DNA of 64,000 nucleotides from Macrosoma leucophasiata (taxonomy: Eukaryota > Arthropoda > Insecta > Lepidoptera > Hedylidae): the NCBI GenBank assembly GCA_036365455.1, contig JAWQUS010000007.1, forward strand, positions 21,282,001 to 21,346,000, in the 5' to 3' direction. Positions within the stretch are counted from its first letter, which is position 1. The number at the start of each line of letters is the position of its first letter. The notes beneath the pieces were generated by a model. The model saw nothing but the letters and a program-made list of their open reading frames with translations. It did not search any database and had not been told where the DNA came from. This document shows positions 10,816 through 21,467 of this stretch, piece after piece. Position numbers and translations under genes: made by a program.

Positions 10816-11017
10816 TAATACTTCGCACGGTCCCTATACCTATGTATAGACAACAACGTTGTTCATTATCACAGGAAACAGTATCGTTCGATATAAAAAA
10901 AGAGAAAACGTAGCGATGGGAAATATTACAGAACGGGTGAATTGTTTAAACTTGAAGCTACGAAGGTGAGCTTTTTACTTTTATCGCTTTTTTAAGATCT
11001 ACTGTCTACTCATCTAC

Positions 11018-11300
11018 TTACTGGTGGTAGAGCTCCAGTGACGGAGCTCGCTACCTATAAACTTGCCGCTAAATGGTACTGTTCAGCCCTGTAATTTCCG
11101 GCACAGAGGCTCAACACCTTAGGCCTCAGGAGTGGTAACGCATCTGCATTTTGACCTTGGTTTTTGTGTGGGTGTCTATAGGCTGCAGTCATCACCTACC
11201 ATTTCCAATACATAAAAAACACCATAGTGCTGAACACTACCATTTGTCGACAGATAGATTAGGTAATGTTAGGGTTCCTACACTGGAATTCTACCCAAGT
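11018..11300. repeat. Two family A pieces, tail to tail
   Basis: 11018-11219 is a plus-strand family A copy with internal deletions, ending in 'tacataaaaaa'. It is immediately followed by a diverged minus-oriented piece (11220-11300) ending 'ctggaattctaccc'. Confidence 0.7.
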
Positions 11301-12519
11301 TAAAATTCATCTAAAGTTCACGATGTATAAGTTTACATGGGAATCATATAAATTAACTAGCGGCCCGCCCCGGCTTCGCCTGCGCTGCTCTGCTCCTATT
11401 AGTCATAGCGTAATGTAAGCTATCCTATCTCTCAAGTTGGATCGAACTGCACATGGTGTGCGAATTTTATTATAATCGGTTAAGTGGTTTAGGAGTCCAT
11501 TGAGGACAAACATTGTGACACGAGATTTATATATATTAAGATTAAGAAGAAAGATTTTCACGTACTTCACGTAAAAGTTAATGTAATAAATAGTTATTCT
11601 TAACAATATGGCGATGACGCCAGATTGACTAATTTTTAAATTGCTCATCAGGAAAATGTTGCCTTCTCCAATTTCAAAGGCGTTCTAAATAATCGTAGCT
11701 TTGTGTACCAATATCAGTTAATACCTAACACGCCGCAGGCAATATTTCCTTTCGTTTGTCTGCCTTTAAAACAGTTTTATAGCCTACCGAAGTTGCAAAC
11801 TGATCAACTCGACAATCCATTGAACTTCTTTTTCCGAGATAATCAATATCATTGTTGTCGTCCTTTTAGTAGTATTATTCGCGATTGTTTAAGACATGTT
11901 GTTTTTTATAAAGACAGCGGAATTATTTTATATTTGGCTTTCTGTATAAGCAGGGTTTTTGTCCTTGGCTTTTCCAACGTGATCTAATACCAGCTTAACA
12001 TTAACGCTCAGCACTGTTTTCATAGTGATTATAATAATTTATTGTTTTAAATTTTGTAATACCTTTATGATCGGCTTGTAAATATTTAACCGTTTTTAGG
12101 AAAAAAATGTTGTTAAGGATTTTTAATACACATTTAATAAATAGCAGAAGATATAGGTATAGCATCTACAGTGTAGGTGCTGTACCTGTATCTTCTGTTA
12201 TGTGGTGTAGATTCTACAGTCTACACTACACTATTTAAATTGATCATCATCTTTTGAACCAAACAAGCTTATATACCCACGAACAAAATTAATGAAGTAT
12301 GATAAAAGCACAGTCTAAGAATGTAATTTTAATTTTACAATTTTAATAAACTAATATAAACAATAAACCATTTGAAATTATGATATCTTTGGATTGTATG
12401 TTATCTTTGTCTAGAAATAAAATTGAATTTTTCATTTCATGGAATATGATTCAGTCTCTCTTATGTAAATTTTATTTGAAATTGTCTTGCATCCTGTTTT
12501 AGATACAGTTACATTTATT
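11301..12519. other. No gene; one hairpin
   Basis: 11358-11400 carries 'cggcccgccccggcttcgcc', a scrap of a common lepidopteran repeat tail. An imperfect hairpin with ~26-bp arms lies at 12145-12202 (gcagaagatataggtatag against ctgtacctgtatcttctg). A 94-codon open stretch at 11703-11987 has no domain. Confidence 0.4.
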
Positions 12520-12524
12520 CAAAA

Positions 12525-12610
12525 CCAATTGCGTAGCGGGCAATCACTGGATGAGGACCGTTCGTTGTCAATCTTTGGGGAGGCCTTTGTCCATCAGTGG
12601 ACGTCATTTA
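12525..12610 (+). repeat. RTE LINE 3' end, short truncated copy
   Basis: 'caatcactggatgaggaccg', 'aggcctttgtcc' and 'cagtggacgt' are the last bases of the RTE-type LINE also seen at 21012-21110 and 46850-46962. Confidence 0.65.
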
Positions 12611-12654
12611 GCCGTTGATGATTCTGTTAAATAAATATCTCTAACAATCCTCCC

Positions 12655-12960
12655 TTTATCTACGTGAAAAACGAAAAGGGATAAATGTACGGCATTGCGC
12701 GTGGTCCGACACGTAATTAATCGGTTTTTTGACGTGACAACGTCTTAAATTAGGTTGCGGCTCGGAGTCACTCATGAAGAAGTGTAACGCCCGGTAACGT
12801 AACGATGAGTCACCGAACGAGAGAGAGGCCTGCCGGACCGGCGAATGCCTTTCTACCGAGAAAAAGACGTTGTCACGTAAAATCTTCGCCCGTAGAACCG
12901 ACTTTACAGGCAACCAGTCTTTTTTAACCTATAAATTGACTCGCATGTATTATTCAAGAA
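12655..12960. repeat. Dispersed element with 18-bp inverted repeats
   Basis: 'tgacgtgacaacgtctt' (12731-12747) is repeated inverted as 'aagacgttgtcacgt' (12866-12880). The segment is GC-richer than its flanks. Element class unknown to me. Confidence 0.4.
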
Positions 12961-13082
12961 TTCGAGTGATTTTAATACTCTCTGCTCTCAGGTAGGCATA
13001 TCTAGATGTCACGATTAATTTTGGAGCGGTCATAGAAAAAAAAAACATTACGTTGTTACAGTTCTATTAATATCTTTATCGT

Positions 13083-13399
13083 TGAAATAAAACTATTTTT
13101 ACGGATTTATCTCGCGTATATTAAACTAAAATGATTTTTAAAATCAACCCGACGTTTCGGTCGCTTTTCAGCTTCCGTGGTCCCGGGCAGACTGAGGTGA
13201 CATTTGTCTGACAGAAGTTTGAAAAAATTATATGTAGCTACCTCCATCGATTTCGTAAACGCCTTGCGTAGCGTTCAGGATTAACACAATAATTACTTAT
13301 GGTATCTTGAGGTCTTGCAGACTGCGTCGGATTGATTTTAAAAATCATTTTAGTTTAATATACGCGAGATAAATCCGTGAAAATAGTTTTATTTCAATG
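13083..13399. repeat. Inverted pair of family O copies
   Basis: A full minus-strand copy (13083-13287) is followed by a 73-bp plus-strand piece (13327-13399). Both end in 'atagttttatttcaat', so the outer ~73 bp can pair. Confidence 0.7.
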
Positions 13400-13671
13400 A
13401 GTGTAGCTGGCGAAAACCTAAGAACATATCTTTATCGTCTAAAATAGAGACTTCACGACTAAACAAAGCTTGAAGATAACAATAATTAGCGTAATAACAC
13501 TTACCGGTAAAAGCTTATTTTACGATACAGCGGACCTCGAAGTACCTCTTAAAACAGTTGTAAAGTGAATGGACATTTATAATTATTGTGCGAGGAAACA
13601 GTCAGTACCATTAGAAGTTATGGTCTTTACTTTGTTGTGACTACATTTTTAGGGTAATAGTTTAGGATCCC

Positions 13672-13960
13672 ACTTTTTTTTTTATGTAATTGGCTTGGCA
13701 AACAAGCATGCAGTTCACATTGATGTTAAGTGATGACTGTAGCCTATAGACACTTACATGAAGACCAAGGTCAAAATGCAGATGCGTTACCACTCCTGAG
13801 GCCTAAGGTGTTATGCCTCTGTGCCGGAAATTACAGGGCCGTACATTACCACCTGACCGGAACACGATAGTGCTGAACACTACCATTTAGCGGCAAGTAT
13901 ATTAGGTAATGCGGTGGTGCCTACGCCGTAGAGCTCCGTCACTGAAGCTCTACCACCAGT
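13672..13960 (-). repeat. Family A retroposon, full length
   Basis: Poly(T) at 13674-13683 (the poly(A) tail on the minus strand) through 'ctctaccaccagt' at 13960. About 285 bp. Confidence 0.85.
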
Positions 13961-14119
13961 AAAAAAAGCACTGCAGAATCATTGCGTTTAGCAAACCTAA
14001 TTTTAACGAATATTTATGATCTAGAGAATATAATTAGGCTAGGTTGCCTATCAATATTTGGCCGCAAGTATTTTTAATGAAATTATGTATTTTGTCTTTA
14101 ACAGCCAGCAACCAGCCTA

Positions 14120-14314
14120 CATGTATTATTAATATATCAAATTAAAGCTATTTTTTATTATTATAATATACGGAAACCAAATTAAATCGACCGCAAATCT
14201 TTATTTCCTTCCTTTAAATCTTGATTTTTATCGCAAATTTGCGGTCGATTTAATTTGGTTTCCGTTTATATAATATTAAAAAATAGCTTTAATTTGATAT
14301 ATAAATAATACATG
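14120..14314. mobile_element. TA-flanked hairpin MITE, 195 bp
   Basis: Two ~79-bp arms starting CATGTATTATT and ending AATAATACATG, with a ~38-bp loop (14199-14236), flanked by TA (14118-14119, 14315-14316). The arms share 'ggaaaccaaattaaatcga'. The arms are almost perfect, so the element is young or kept by conversion. Tc1/mariner type is inferred from TA. Confidence 0.85.
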
Positions 14315-14499
14315 TACGTTATGGACGTAAAAAGTAATCGGGGCGGAACTAAAATATGTAGGAGCGGCCAAGTGTGCAACGGCAGCCATGAGTCTTTATA
14401 CATATTGCCGTGAAATAGACAAAATTTTATTGAAAACACAAGAAAAATAAATTTTGTTTCCGAAAAAAAAAAATATAAAAACACCATTTTTCAACCGAG

Positions 14500-14690
14500 A
14501 AACGTTTACTGCTGAAGCCTTGGCTTAAGAGGGATATAAATTGCCACGTTTGGCAAGTGAATTGGCGATCGCAGTGGCGGTAGTTTTATCGCAAGTTGCT
14601 GCTGCCCATCTTGCGTTATTGCACTTACTACCGCCCCATTGGAATGGTTTGACCGACATTGATCGGTTGACTGACTGCCGTTTTTCATGT
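14500..14690. repeat. Dispersed repeat family P
   Basis: Shares 'ggcggtagttttatcgcaag' and 'tactaccgcccca' plus 'gtttgaccgacattg' with 24120-24290 and 56115-56370. Class unknown; the copies are diverged. Confidence 0.5.
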
Positions 14691-15194
14691 AGGGAGGAAT
14701 TGCGGTGATAAAGGTGATATTTTTTTAACAGTAGGTATACCTACTACAGAAATCATGCATATGCACGTTTAAGAGACAGTGTTAAGTTGTTAAAAAGATT
14801 TATATTAATTATGTAAAAACACTTAGAGGAGCGTTATAATTTTTTTTTAAATATTCAATTTGTTCAAAATTATGATACCTACATACTCGTACATTGTTAA
14901 TTTTTCGCCGTTTTTCTTTTTTTTTAATTCGATAACTTACATTTCCTCTTAAATTGTCTATGTGTAGCGAATATTTTTTTAAGTTCTTTCAACATACAAC
15001 TCCTTGTATGGCTCCACAGTAACTAACACAGATGCAAAACAATTGAGGCCTCTAATTTGACCTCCAGTTTTGTGTAGCAGATGTCTGATTGTGTAGATGA
15101 TGAATATTCACTTACCATGCGAGTAAAGTACAACCTTATTAGTTATCGTCATTAAAAAAATGGAAAAGTGCTATGAAACCATATTTAGACCATC
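14691..15194. other. No gene recognised
   Basis: AT-rich with T-runs at 14838 and 14917. No repeats recognised. Confidence 0.4.
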
Positions 15195-16690
15195 ATGAAA
15201 CCAAAATCACATAAACCGTTCAATAAATATGTATGATTCAAAGAATAGATTGCGGCGTTACTTGGCCCGTAAACGAGACATTTGCATCACAAGGGTCGGG
15301 GTTCATTTCCGGCGCTATCAGCGAACTCACAAAGGTAACTGAGTTCGAAGAGTTTTGCTAGTTTAGCTGAAATGTAGGGACTTGTGTTAAAACAGAAAAT
15401 TGGGTTGTAAAACCCTTTACGATTGCATTTGAAATAAGCTCATAACATTTACATTACAGATTAAAAAATATATAAGCTGTGAAAAATTTAAGCCAAATTT
15501 GAAGAAAAAATTGAAGTACACTTGCTCAATTTTAAGACCTGTCACAGTCAAATTCAAGAAGTAAACATGAAAGATGTAACATTTTGTTCCATCCTAAAAG
15601 AAGACCTTCTGTTAGTAGTAGTTAGTAGGTACCTACTATCTGTTTCACACAATATTACTAAGTCGTAAAGTCGGTTAAAGAATAATTTAAAATAGTACTT
15701 TCAACCCACATTTACACCCTTATAAAACTATAAACCGTCCAATGTATTGCACCTAGGAATTGATTGTAAATGGGGTCGGCGAGTTTTCTTCAGTTTAGCC
15801 GAAAAAATGACACTATTGTTAAAAAATAAATAATTAGGAATGTAAATTCTGTTACACCTGCATTCAAAAATGTTCTTCATTTAATAATAGCTACGTCCTT
15901 GATACGTCCCACTGCTGGGCACGAGTCTCTCCCCTTCTTGGGAGGAGGCCTGGAGCTTACTCTACCATGCTGCTCCAATGCTGGTTAGTGGCCAACCCGC
16001 TGTCGGATGTTTTCAAACCGCCCATAAGGCCTCCGACAAAGTTTAACGACTGCTATCTATCGATAGCAACCGGGACCAACGGCTTAACGTGCCCTTTGAA
16101 GCATAAAAACGCGCATTTTTAATTTGCCACTAGCGGTCACCCATCACACACCCGACCGCACCCGTATCGCTTAACCAAGTAGATCGCTTCCGATCTACAC
16201 CAGCCGCGGGGCCATGCACGCTTCATTTAGTTAAGAGTAAATTTACGAGTCTTGCGTATTAAATTTAAGTCACGTTTATAAACACAGTCACAATTATAAG
16301 ATCTGCCACAGACAAAATGTAGGAAGTAAACATTAAAATTTTTATGCTTTGTTCTATTCCAGAAAGAGACCCCGGAATTTTAGTATTAACTGTAACAAAA
16401 GTAAGAATCACTTATTCACGAAGTCAGTTGGAGAACGATCTAAAAGTACTTTCAACCCACATTTAGTAATAGTGATTTCAACCCACATTCACACCGACAT
16501 AATACCCTCATAAACTGTCAAATAAATATGCATGCTTCAAAAATTGATCGCGGCGTTACTGGGTACGCAAACGAGATATTTGCATCACAAGGGTCGAGGT
16601 TCATTTCCGGCGCTATCACCAAATTCAAGGACAAGACCTTTGGGCTGAGTAAGGTTGAAAACCAGCGCCAGTTTTAGTCTGGCAAATACT
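15195..16690 (+). repeat. Three head-to-tail copies of tRNA-like repeat D
   Basis: Copies are centred near 15270, 15760 and 16560. Each holds an 'ataaaccgtccaataaatat'-like run and, in the first and third, 'tttgcatcacaagggtcg' followed by 'gttcatttccggcgc', which resembles a tRNA B box. The second and third also share 'gtactttcaacccaca' upstream. A family C SINE (15884-16220) sits between copies two and three. Further copies lie at 18560-18700 and 21295-21460, both inverted. Confidence 0.65.
15884..16220 (-). mobile_element. 5S-type SINE (family C)
   Basis: Minus-strand copy with the 5S-like head at 16220 and tail at 15884. It is flanked by 'cttcattta' at 15875-15883 and 16221-16229, of which at least ATTTA is target duplication because CTTC also belongs to the element head. 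The tail differs from other copies (ataatagctacgtcc). Confidence 0.75.
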
Positions 16691-17599
16691 GAACCGGACA
16701 CTTTTAGTGCTGCCGTGAGACACCCATCTAAGAAGAATATTTTTTTTTCTTTTAATTTCCATTTATTTATGTTAAGTACCTATGAGTTCTACTTTTTCTA
16801 TTTTTTTCTGTAAGTAAATGCGTCTCTTTTGTTTTTTCTTTCTGTAATTTTTCATGTGTCTCTGCGGTATTAAATAATCATTCATCATCAATCTTTTCTT
16901 TCTTCTTTTCTGTTGCTAAGGTTTTAGTTTTATATGTAAATAACAGCTTTAGGCAGTACTGCCAATCTATCATACTGTGGAATCAAGCCTTGTAGCTAGT
17001 AGGTATTTAGCTTTGTAGGTGTTTAGTCAATTTTAGTCCAAACACTTCTCTATAACAAAGCAAGCTCTCCTCTGTATACATTATTTCATCACTACAAGCT
17101 AAAAATTTCAACCTCACGTGTAATGACTTAAGACAAAGAAAGTCTTTTCAATTTAATCATCGGTTCCATTACAGACAGACAGTCATAAATAAATATAATT
17201 AAATTGTCTGATTTTTGAAAAAAAAAACGACAGAAAGAGAGTCATATATAAATAAATAAAATTGGATTGTCTGATTTTTGAAAAAAAAAAAAAACGCTTT
17301 TTTCTAAATGCATATTATTATGTATGTACTCAATACTCAATACTTTATTGCACCATAATGTACCTACAACATTAGGATTATGGACCCTGTTGGGCACCGC
17401 AATGTAGGAGAGAGGATGATTTATACTCAATTAAATACCTAGTATTTTAACATATACAGACCTACATTATTTATATTATTACTATAATTTATTAATATTT
17501 TAATTTAATTTTACATTGTACTTATATCTTTTTCTTGAAAGAATTCATTAATGCACGGCATATACACGGTACATATGACAAAAACCTTTTTTTTTTCAA
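16691..17599. other. No gene; local tandem duplication
   Basis: 17186-17228 and 17241-17295 repeat a ~50-bp unit containing 'attgtctgatttttgaaaaa'. Otherwise AT-rich without coding signs. Confidence 0.5.
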
Positions 17600-17822
17600 T
17601 TTTTATCTGTCTGTCTGTATGTTCCGGCGAATCTTGTTAACAGGTTTACCGATTTAGATGGAACTTTCACTGGCAGATAGCCCATGTAATAAGGAGTAAC
17701 TTAAGCTATTTTCTTTTATTTATGAATCATATGATTCATAAATAAAAGTATCTTATCAGAGAAATTTAACAAAATTATTGTTCAGTATCTACGCCGATGA
17801 AGTCGTGGGCACAGCTAGTCAT
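17600..17822 (+). repeat. Repeat with '...gggcacagctagt' end and an embedded palindrome
   Basis: Begins with TCTG repeats and ends 'gatgaagtcgtgggcacagc' then tagt, an end shared in type with 34107-34276 and (inverted) 39526-39560. The class may be Helitron-like or a LINE/SINE tail; I cannot decide. A perfect 36-bp palindrome lies at 17713-17748. Confidence 0.5.
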
Positions 17823-18235
17823 AAATAGGCATAGGCCATGACAGTAAGTGCGCAGTCAAGCACTTCCTCAGAAATAGAGCGGGCTCTGTGATTCTCGACC
17901 CGCCAACCGTAAACACAAACACTCGAACCGGGATTCGAACTGCAAACTGTATACATTTGCATCCCAAGGCTCGCAGGCTCACTTCCCGCCTGGTTGCATT
18001 ACATCAATTGCCACTAGCTTCAGCTGATTAGTATTCTGAATAGTCAACGCAGGATTAGCGGCGGACTGGTTCACTTCTAGGTTTCAATGGTCAAAGTCAA
18101 CGAAATTTACATGTATCTACGCTTGGATACGAACATGTAGGTGTGTAGGTATATGCCTCTGAGTATCTCTGCAGAGAAATACGTATCAATGTTATGTTAT
18201 GCGTTCAGTGCTTAATAAAACAAGAAATCTTCTTG

Positions 18236-18475
18236 TTTTTAAAGAAAAATGGAAAGAAAAATTTGACATCAGGCGAGACTCGAACTCGCGACCTACTGGG
18301 AATCTAGTCCAGCCGCTCTTCCAATTGAGCTACTGAAGCCCTGCCCGATTTGTCAAATCTTTCCTTCCTTCACATCTATTGCATTGCTTTATGGTAGCAG
18401 CAGCGCCATCTATTACCAACTATGCTAGTTGACAATTTTTAATGTCAAATTTTTCTTTCCATTTTTCTTTAAAAA
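18236..18475. mobile_element. Element with 34-bp perfect inverted ends and a tRNA-like core
   Basis: 18236-18269 and 18442-18475 are exact inverted repeats of 34 bp (tttttaaagaaaaatggaaa at the outer end). Between them, on the minus strand (about 18342-18268), lies a tRNA-like fold. A D-arm gctc/gagc surrounds AATTGGAA, and the T-arm gcgag-ttcgagt-ctcgc is perfect. The anticodon loop is 9 nt rather than 7, and the acceptor stem pairs at 6 of 7 positions. That argues against a functional tRNA. The left end alone recurs at 62993-63037. Confidence 0.7.
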
Positions 18476-18559
18476 TAAAATATATTTCACAAGCATGTGT
18501 TAATGCGAAATAATATAAAACAAATCTTCTTGTGTTAATTTTCGGACACAACAAATTAT

Positions 18560-18700
18560 TTATACCGCGACACTTGTTATGCAAATATCTCGTTTGCGTA
18601 CCCAGTAACGCCACGATCAATTTTTTAGAGCATACATATTTATTGGACAGTTTATGGGGGTTTCATGTGAGTGTGAATGTAGGTGGTGAAACGATCTACA
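18560..18700 (-). repeat. Family D repeat, inverted copy
   Basis: 'atgcaaatatctcgtttgcg' and 'tacccagtaacgcc' are the complement of the family D core at 16540-16600. Confidence 0.6.
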
Positions 18701-18900
18701 CACGGCCAGATTTGGTTCGAACCTTACAGAATCCGCTGTCCGCTCCGTACCTTGTGTTTCTACTATTAGTTCGCAAATAAATTATGATGATAAAGTTGTA
18801 TCTTAGAAAATCTAACTAAAACCATGATTGCACAGAACATAATTATTATGCGGACAATAGATCTAGATTAATGTTATGCACTTGAGCAATGAAACACTAA

Positions 18901-19234
18901 GGGTCATAGCTCACTAGAGCTACCCGGCGCCCGACCGCCTCCAGCGGTCTGCGCTCATTTCATCAACTCCGCTCCATATCGACACCGGATCGCCTCGACC
19001 TCAACGCACGGGTGGCGCGCGGACCGCGAGTGGATCACTCGGTGACCACTAGCTAGTCTTGTGTTGACTTTGCCTTGCCAACTCACTGTTCCCAAGTGGA
19101 CCGCGCGCGGTCCCCGAGTGGTTCACAAGTAACATTGCATCGTTCACCCGTGGACCACCCGTCGACAACGAGTGTACGCCGTAAAGCAAGTCGGTGCTGG
19201 TCGGGTGGCGAGTGGCTGTAGTGAGCTATGACCC
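18901..19234. mobile_element. PIF/Harbinger-like MITE, GC-rich, 334 bp
   Basis: Ends GGGTCATAGCTCACTA and TAGTGAGCTATGACCC are exact inverted repeats, flanked by TAA (18898-18900, 19235-19237). The interior is much richer in GC than the surroundings. Non-coding. Confidence 0.85.
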
Positions 19235-19463
19235 TAATACCCAACATCGTATTTGTTTGAGACAACAAATGCTCACAACAGTAATTATGACACACTAATT
19301 AATGGAACTAGGTTCTCTGAAATTATTTGGAAGCCACGTATTAAATGCTGAACAATAAGGCTGACCCCAAACATAAAACATCGCTCTGAATTCATTGAAA
19401 TCGATCACTGAAAACTTGAAAACTTTAACTTATTCCGTAGTAATTACATACTCTATAAGGTTG

Positions 19464-19641
19464 TTTTTTTTATTTAATGTAAGTGGTAAACAAGCTTGCA
19501 GTTCACATTGATGTTAAGTGATGACTGAGCCTATAGGCACCCACACAAAGACCAAGGTCGAAATGCAGATGCGTTACCTCTGAGATATAGATAATGCGGT
19601 GGTGCGCCCGCGAGCTCCATCACTAGAGCTCTACCACCAGT
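19464..19641 (-). repeat. Family A retroposon with internal deletion
   Basis: Tail T-run at 19464-19470, body through 'ctctaccaccag' at 19641. About 100 bp is missing from the middle, after 'gatgcgttacc'. Confidence 0.75.
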
Positions 19642-19689
19642 AAAAATTCATTGTGTGAGAGCAGAGAGAGTGGAGCGCTAGATATCCCG

Positions 19690-19905
19690 GTTAGCAGAGA
19701 GTGTGCTCATTCTCTGCCTACCCCGTAAAGGACTTGGCGTGAAGATAGCATTAGTGTAAGTATGTTTGTATGTATCTTCACGCTAGGTCCCTTATGAGGG
19801 GGCAGAGAGTGTGGAGCGCCAGGTAACCCGGTCCTGACATACCTCCTGTGCTTCTCCTACATTCATGATTCTCTTCATACATGCACGCCGATTCCTAAGA
19901 CTTCC
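19690..19905. repeat. Inverted pair of LINE tails (family B) and SINE M scrap nearby
   Basis: 19690-19748 (plus) and 19765-19905 (minus) are the same LINE 3' tail meeting tail-to-tail at the CATA-type run. 'gtagtggcctgctattatta' at 19933-19955 is a scrap of the family M head. Confidence 0.65.
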
Positions 19906-20220
19906 TTAGGCCCCACCCTGAGTAATTATAGCAGTAGTGGCCTGCTATTATTATCTACGTCACCGAGGTTTAAATCATACCCTATTCTGTTTTTCTTATT
20001 CATGGTATGTAAATAATATGAATTCATTAAGATATTTCAGGTGTTTGAAGCCAGCCTATTAAAAGCTCATGAAAATACGAATGACATCATCCCGAAAATT
20101 AATGCAATCAAATTATATTTGGTATGATGCCATGAGTTATATACATATTTAATAAATCTAATACATTTTAAATTGTTCAAAGATATAATAATTGAAAATG
20201 TATTAGATGTGAGGTTCAGG

Positions 20221-20352
20221 GCGAGATTCACAGACCATACTACGACTTTACTTTCGAGCAAAGTACGCTTTGAACTGTCAAATCCCATACTGTACTGACA
20301 GTTCCAAGCATACTTTGTACAAAGTAAAGTCGTAGTGCGGTCTGTGAATCTC
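20221..20352. mobile_element. Hairpin element with ~57-bp arms
   Basis: 'gcgagattcacagaccatac' onward (20221-20280) is mirrored by 20296-20352, ending 'ggtctgtgaatctc'. The arms differ at only a few positions. A MITE origin is likely, but no target duplication is clear. Confidence 0.65.
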
Positions 20353-20595
20353 ACCATCAGACTTACAGGGCTTTCAGATCCTAAGTGCCGTAGCACACGA
20401 TGCGTTGTGGCGCCGTACCGCAAAGACTACGCCGTTTCGGCACACGAGCGGTGTAGTGCGAGAACTTAGTTACTCATAGCGGCTGTTATTCGCATCGGCA
20501 GCGTTGACGAAACACTACTCTTTTTCCCATTTTTTATGCATTCATGTATCTCACGAAAATCAAATATAAGTTTGTGAGGTTTTCAAAAACAGAAT

Positions 20596-21110
20596 TCAAA
20601 AGTAACCGACATAGCCCATTGGGTAGCGAAACTCAAGTAGGCAGGACACATAGCTCGAAGAACTGACGGCCGTTGGAGCAGAAGAGTTCTTGAATGGCAA
20701 CCGCGTACCGGGAGCGAAGCGTAGGCAGGCTACCCACGAGGTAGACCGACGACCTGGGGTGCTACCGCCTATCTGTAATGCTGCTGACATTGTCATTGCT
20801 GTCAAATTTTCATGTCAATTTGTAGCTCCTCTAAAAGTAATATTGATAATCTGATTGATGATCTCGTTTTCGTATGCGATAAACAAGCGATAATGGTAGA
20901 TTACTTCGATTATTGTTATTTAGTTAAAGTAAAAATCGACTTAAAAATTTGACAGCAATGACAATGACGTCAGCAATGTCGATAGGAGGTCGCACCCCTG
21001 GTGAAAGTCGCAAGCAATCGCTGGATGAGGGCGACCCGGGACCATTCGTTGTGGCAATCTTTGGGGGAGGCCTTTGTCTATAAATTGACGTCTTCTGGCT
21101 GAAATGATTA
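20596..21110 (+). pseudogene. RTE LINE fragment interrupted by a MITE
   Basis: Translation pieces TDIAHWVAKLK, AGHIARRTDGRW and RRVLEW followed by PRGRPTTW are remnants of the RTE protein tail. Several frame changes and stops are present. The DNA resumes after a 239-bp insertion with 'gtgaaagtcgcaagcaatcg', 'ctggatgag' and 'aggcctttgtc', ending in GATGAAGATGAAG. No function remains. Confidence 0.75.
20758..20996. mobile_element. MITE inside an RTE fragment, 5-bp duplication
   Basis: The inverted ends GGTGCTACCGCCTATC and the complement of GATAGGAGGTCGCACC differ at two positions, and pairing continues through 'gacattgtcattgctgtcaa'. CCTGG flanks both sides (20753-20757, 20997-21001) and occurs once in the uninterrupted LINE. 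Superfamily undetermined. Confidence 0.75.
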
Positions 21111-21294
21111 TGATGAAGATGAAGCTTCAAAATCTTAATGATTACCTTTTTGCGTACAATGTTACATTGCATACAGAAGTGATGCAACATTCTAAGCAAA
21201 TGTCAAAAAAAAACCTGATAAAATTAAATATTTTAACAACTTTTCAGCTAGACACCGTCAACACTAGTCTTGTCGAGCTCTGTTACCTTTGACA

Positions 21295-21460
21295 GAGCTG
21301 ATAGCGTCGGAAATGAACCCCGACCCTTGTGATGCAAATATCTCGTATACGTACCAAGTAACGCCGCGATCAATGCTTTGGATCATACATATTTATTGGA
21401 TGGTTTTTGAGGTGTCGGTTATAAATGTGGGTTGAAAATGATTTTTTGGGTTATTATTCC
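21295..21460 (-). repeat. Family D repeat, inverted copy
   Basis: 'ggaaatgaaccccgaccctt' and 'atgcaaatatctcg' are the complement of the 16540-16620 core. Confidence 0.6.
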
Positions 21461-21467
21461 TACTACT

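Noticed and set aside
18268..18342. True tRNA gene on the minus strand
   Set aside because: The anticodon loop has nine bases, the anticodon stem pairs only if extra bases are looped out, and the acceptor stem has a mismatch. The sequence sits inside a repeat with inverted ends.
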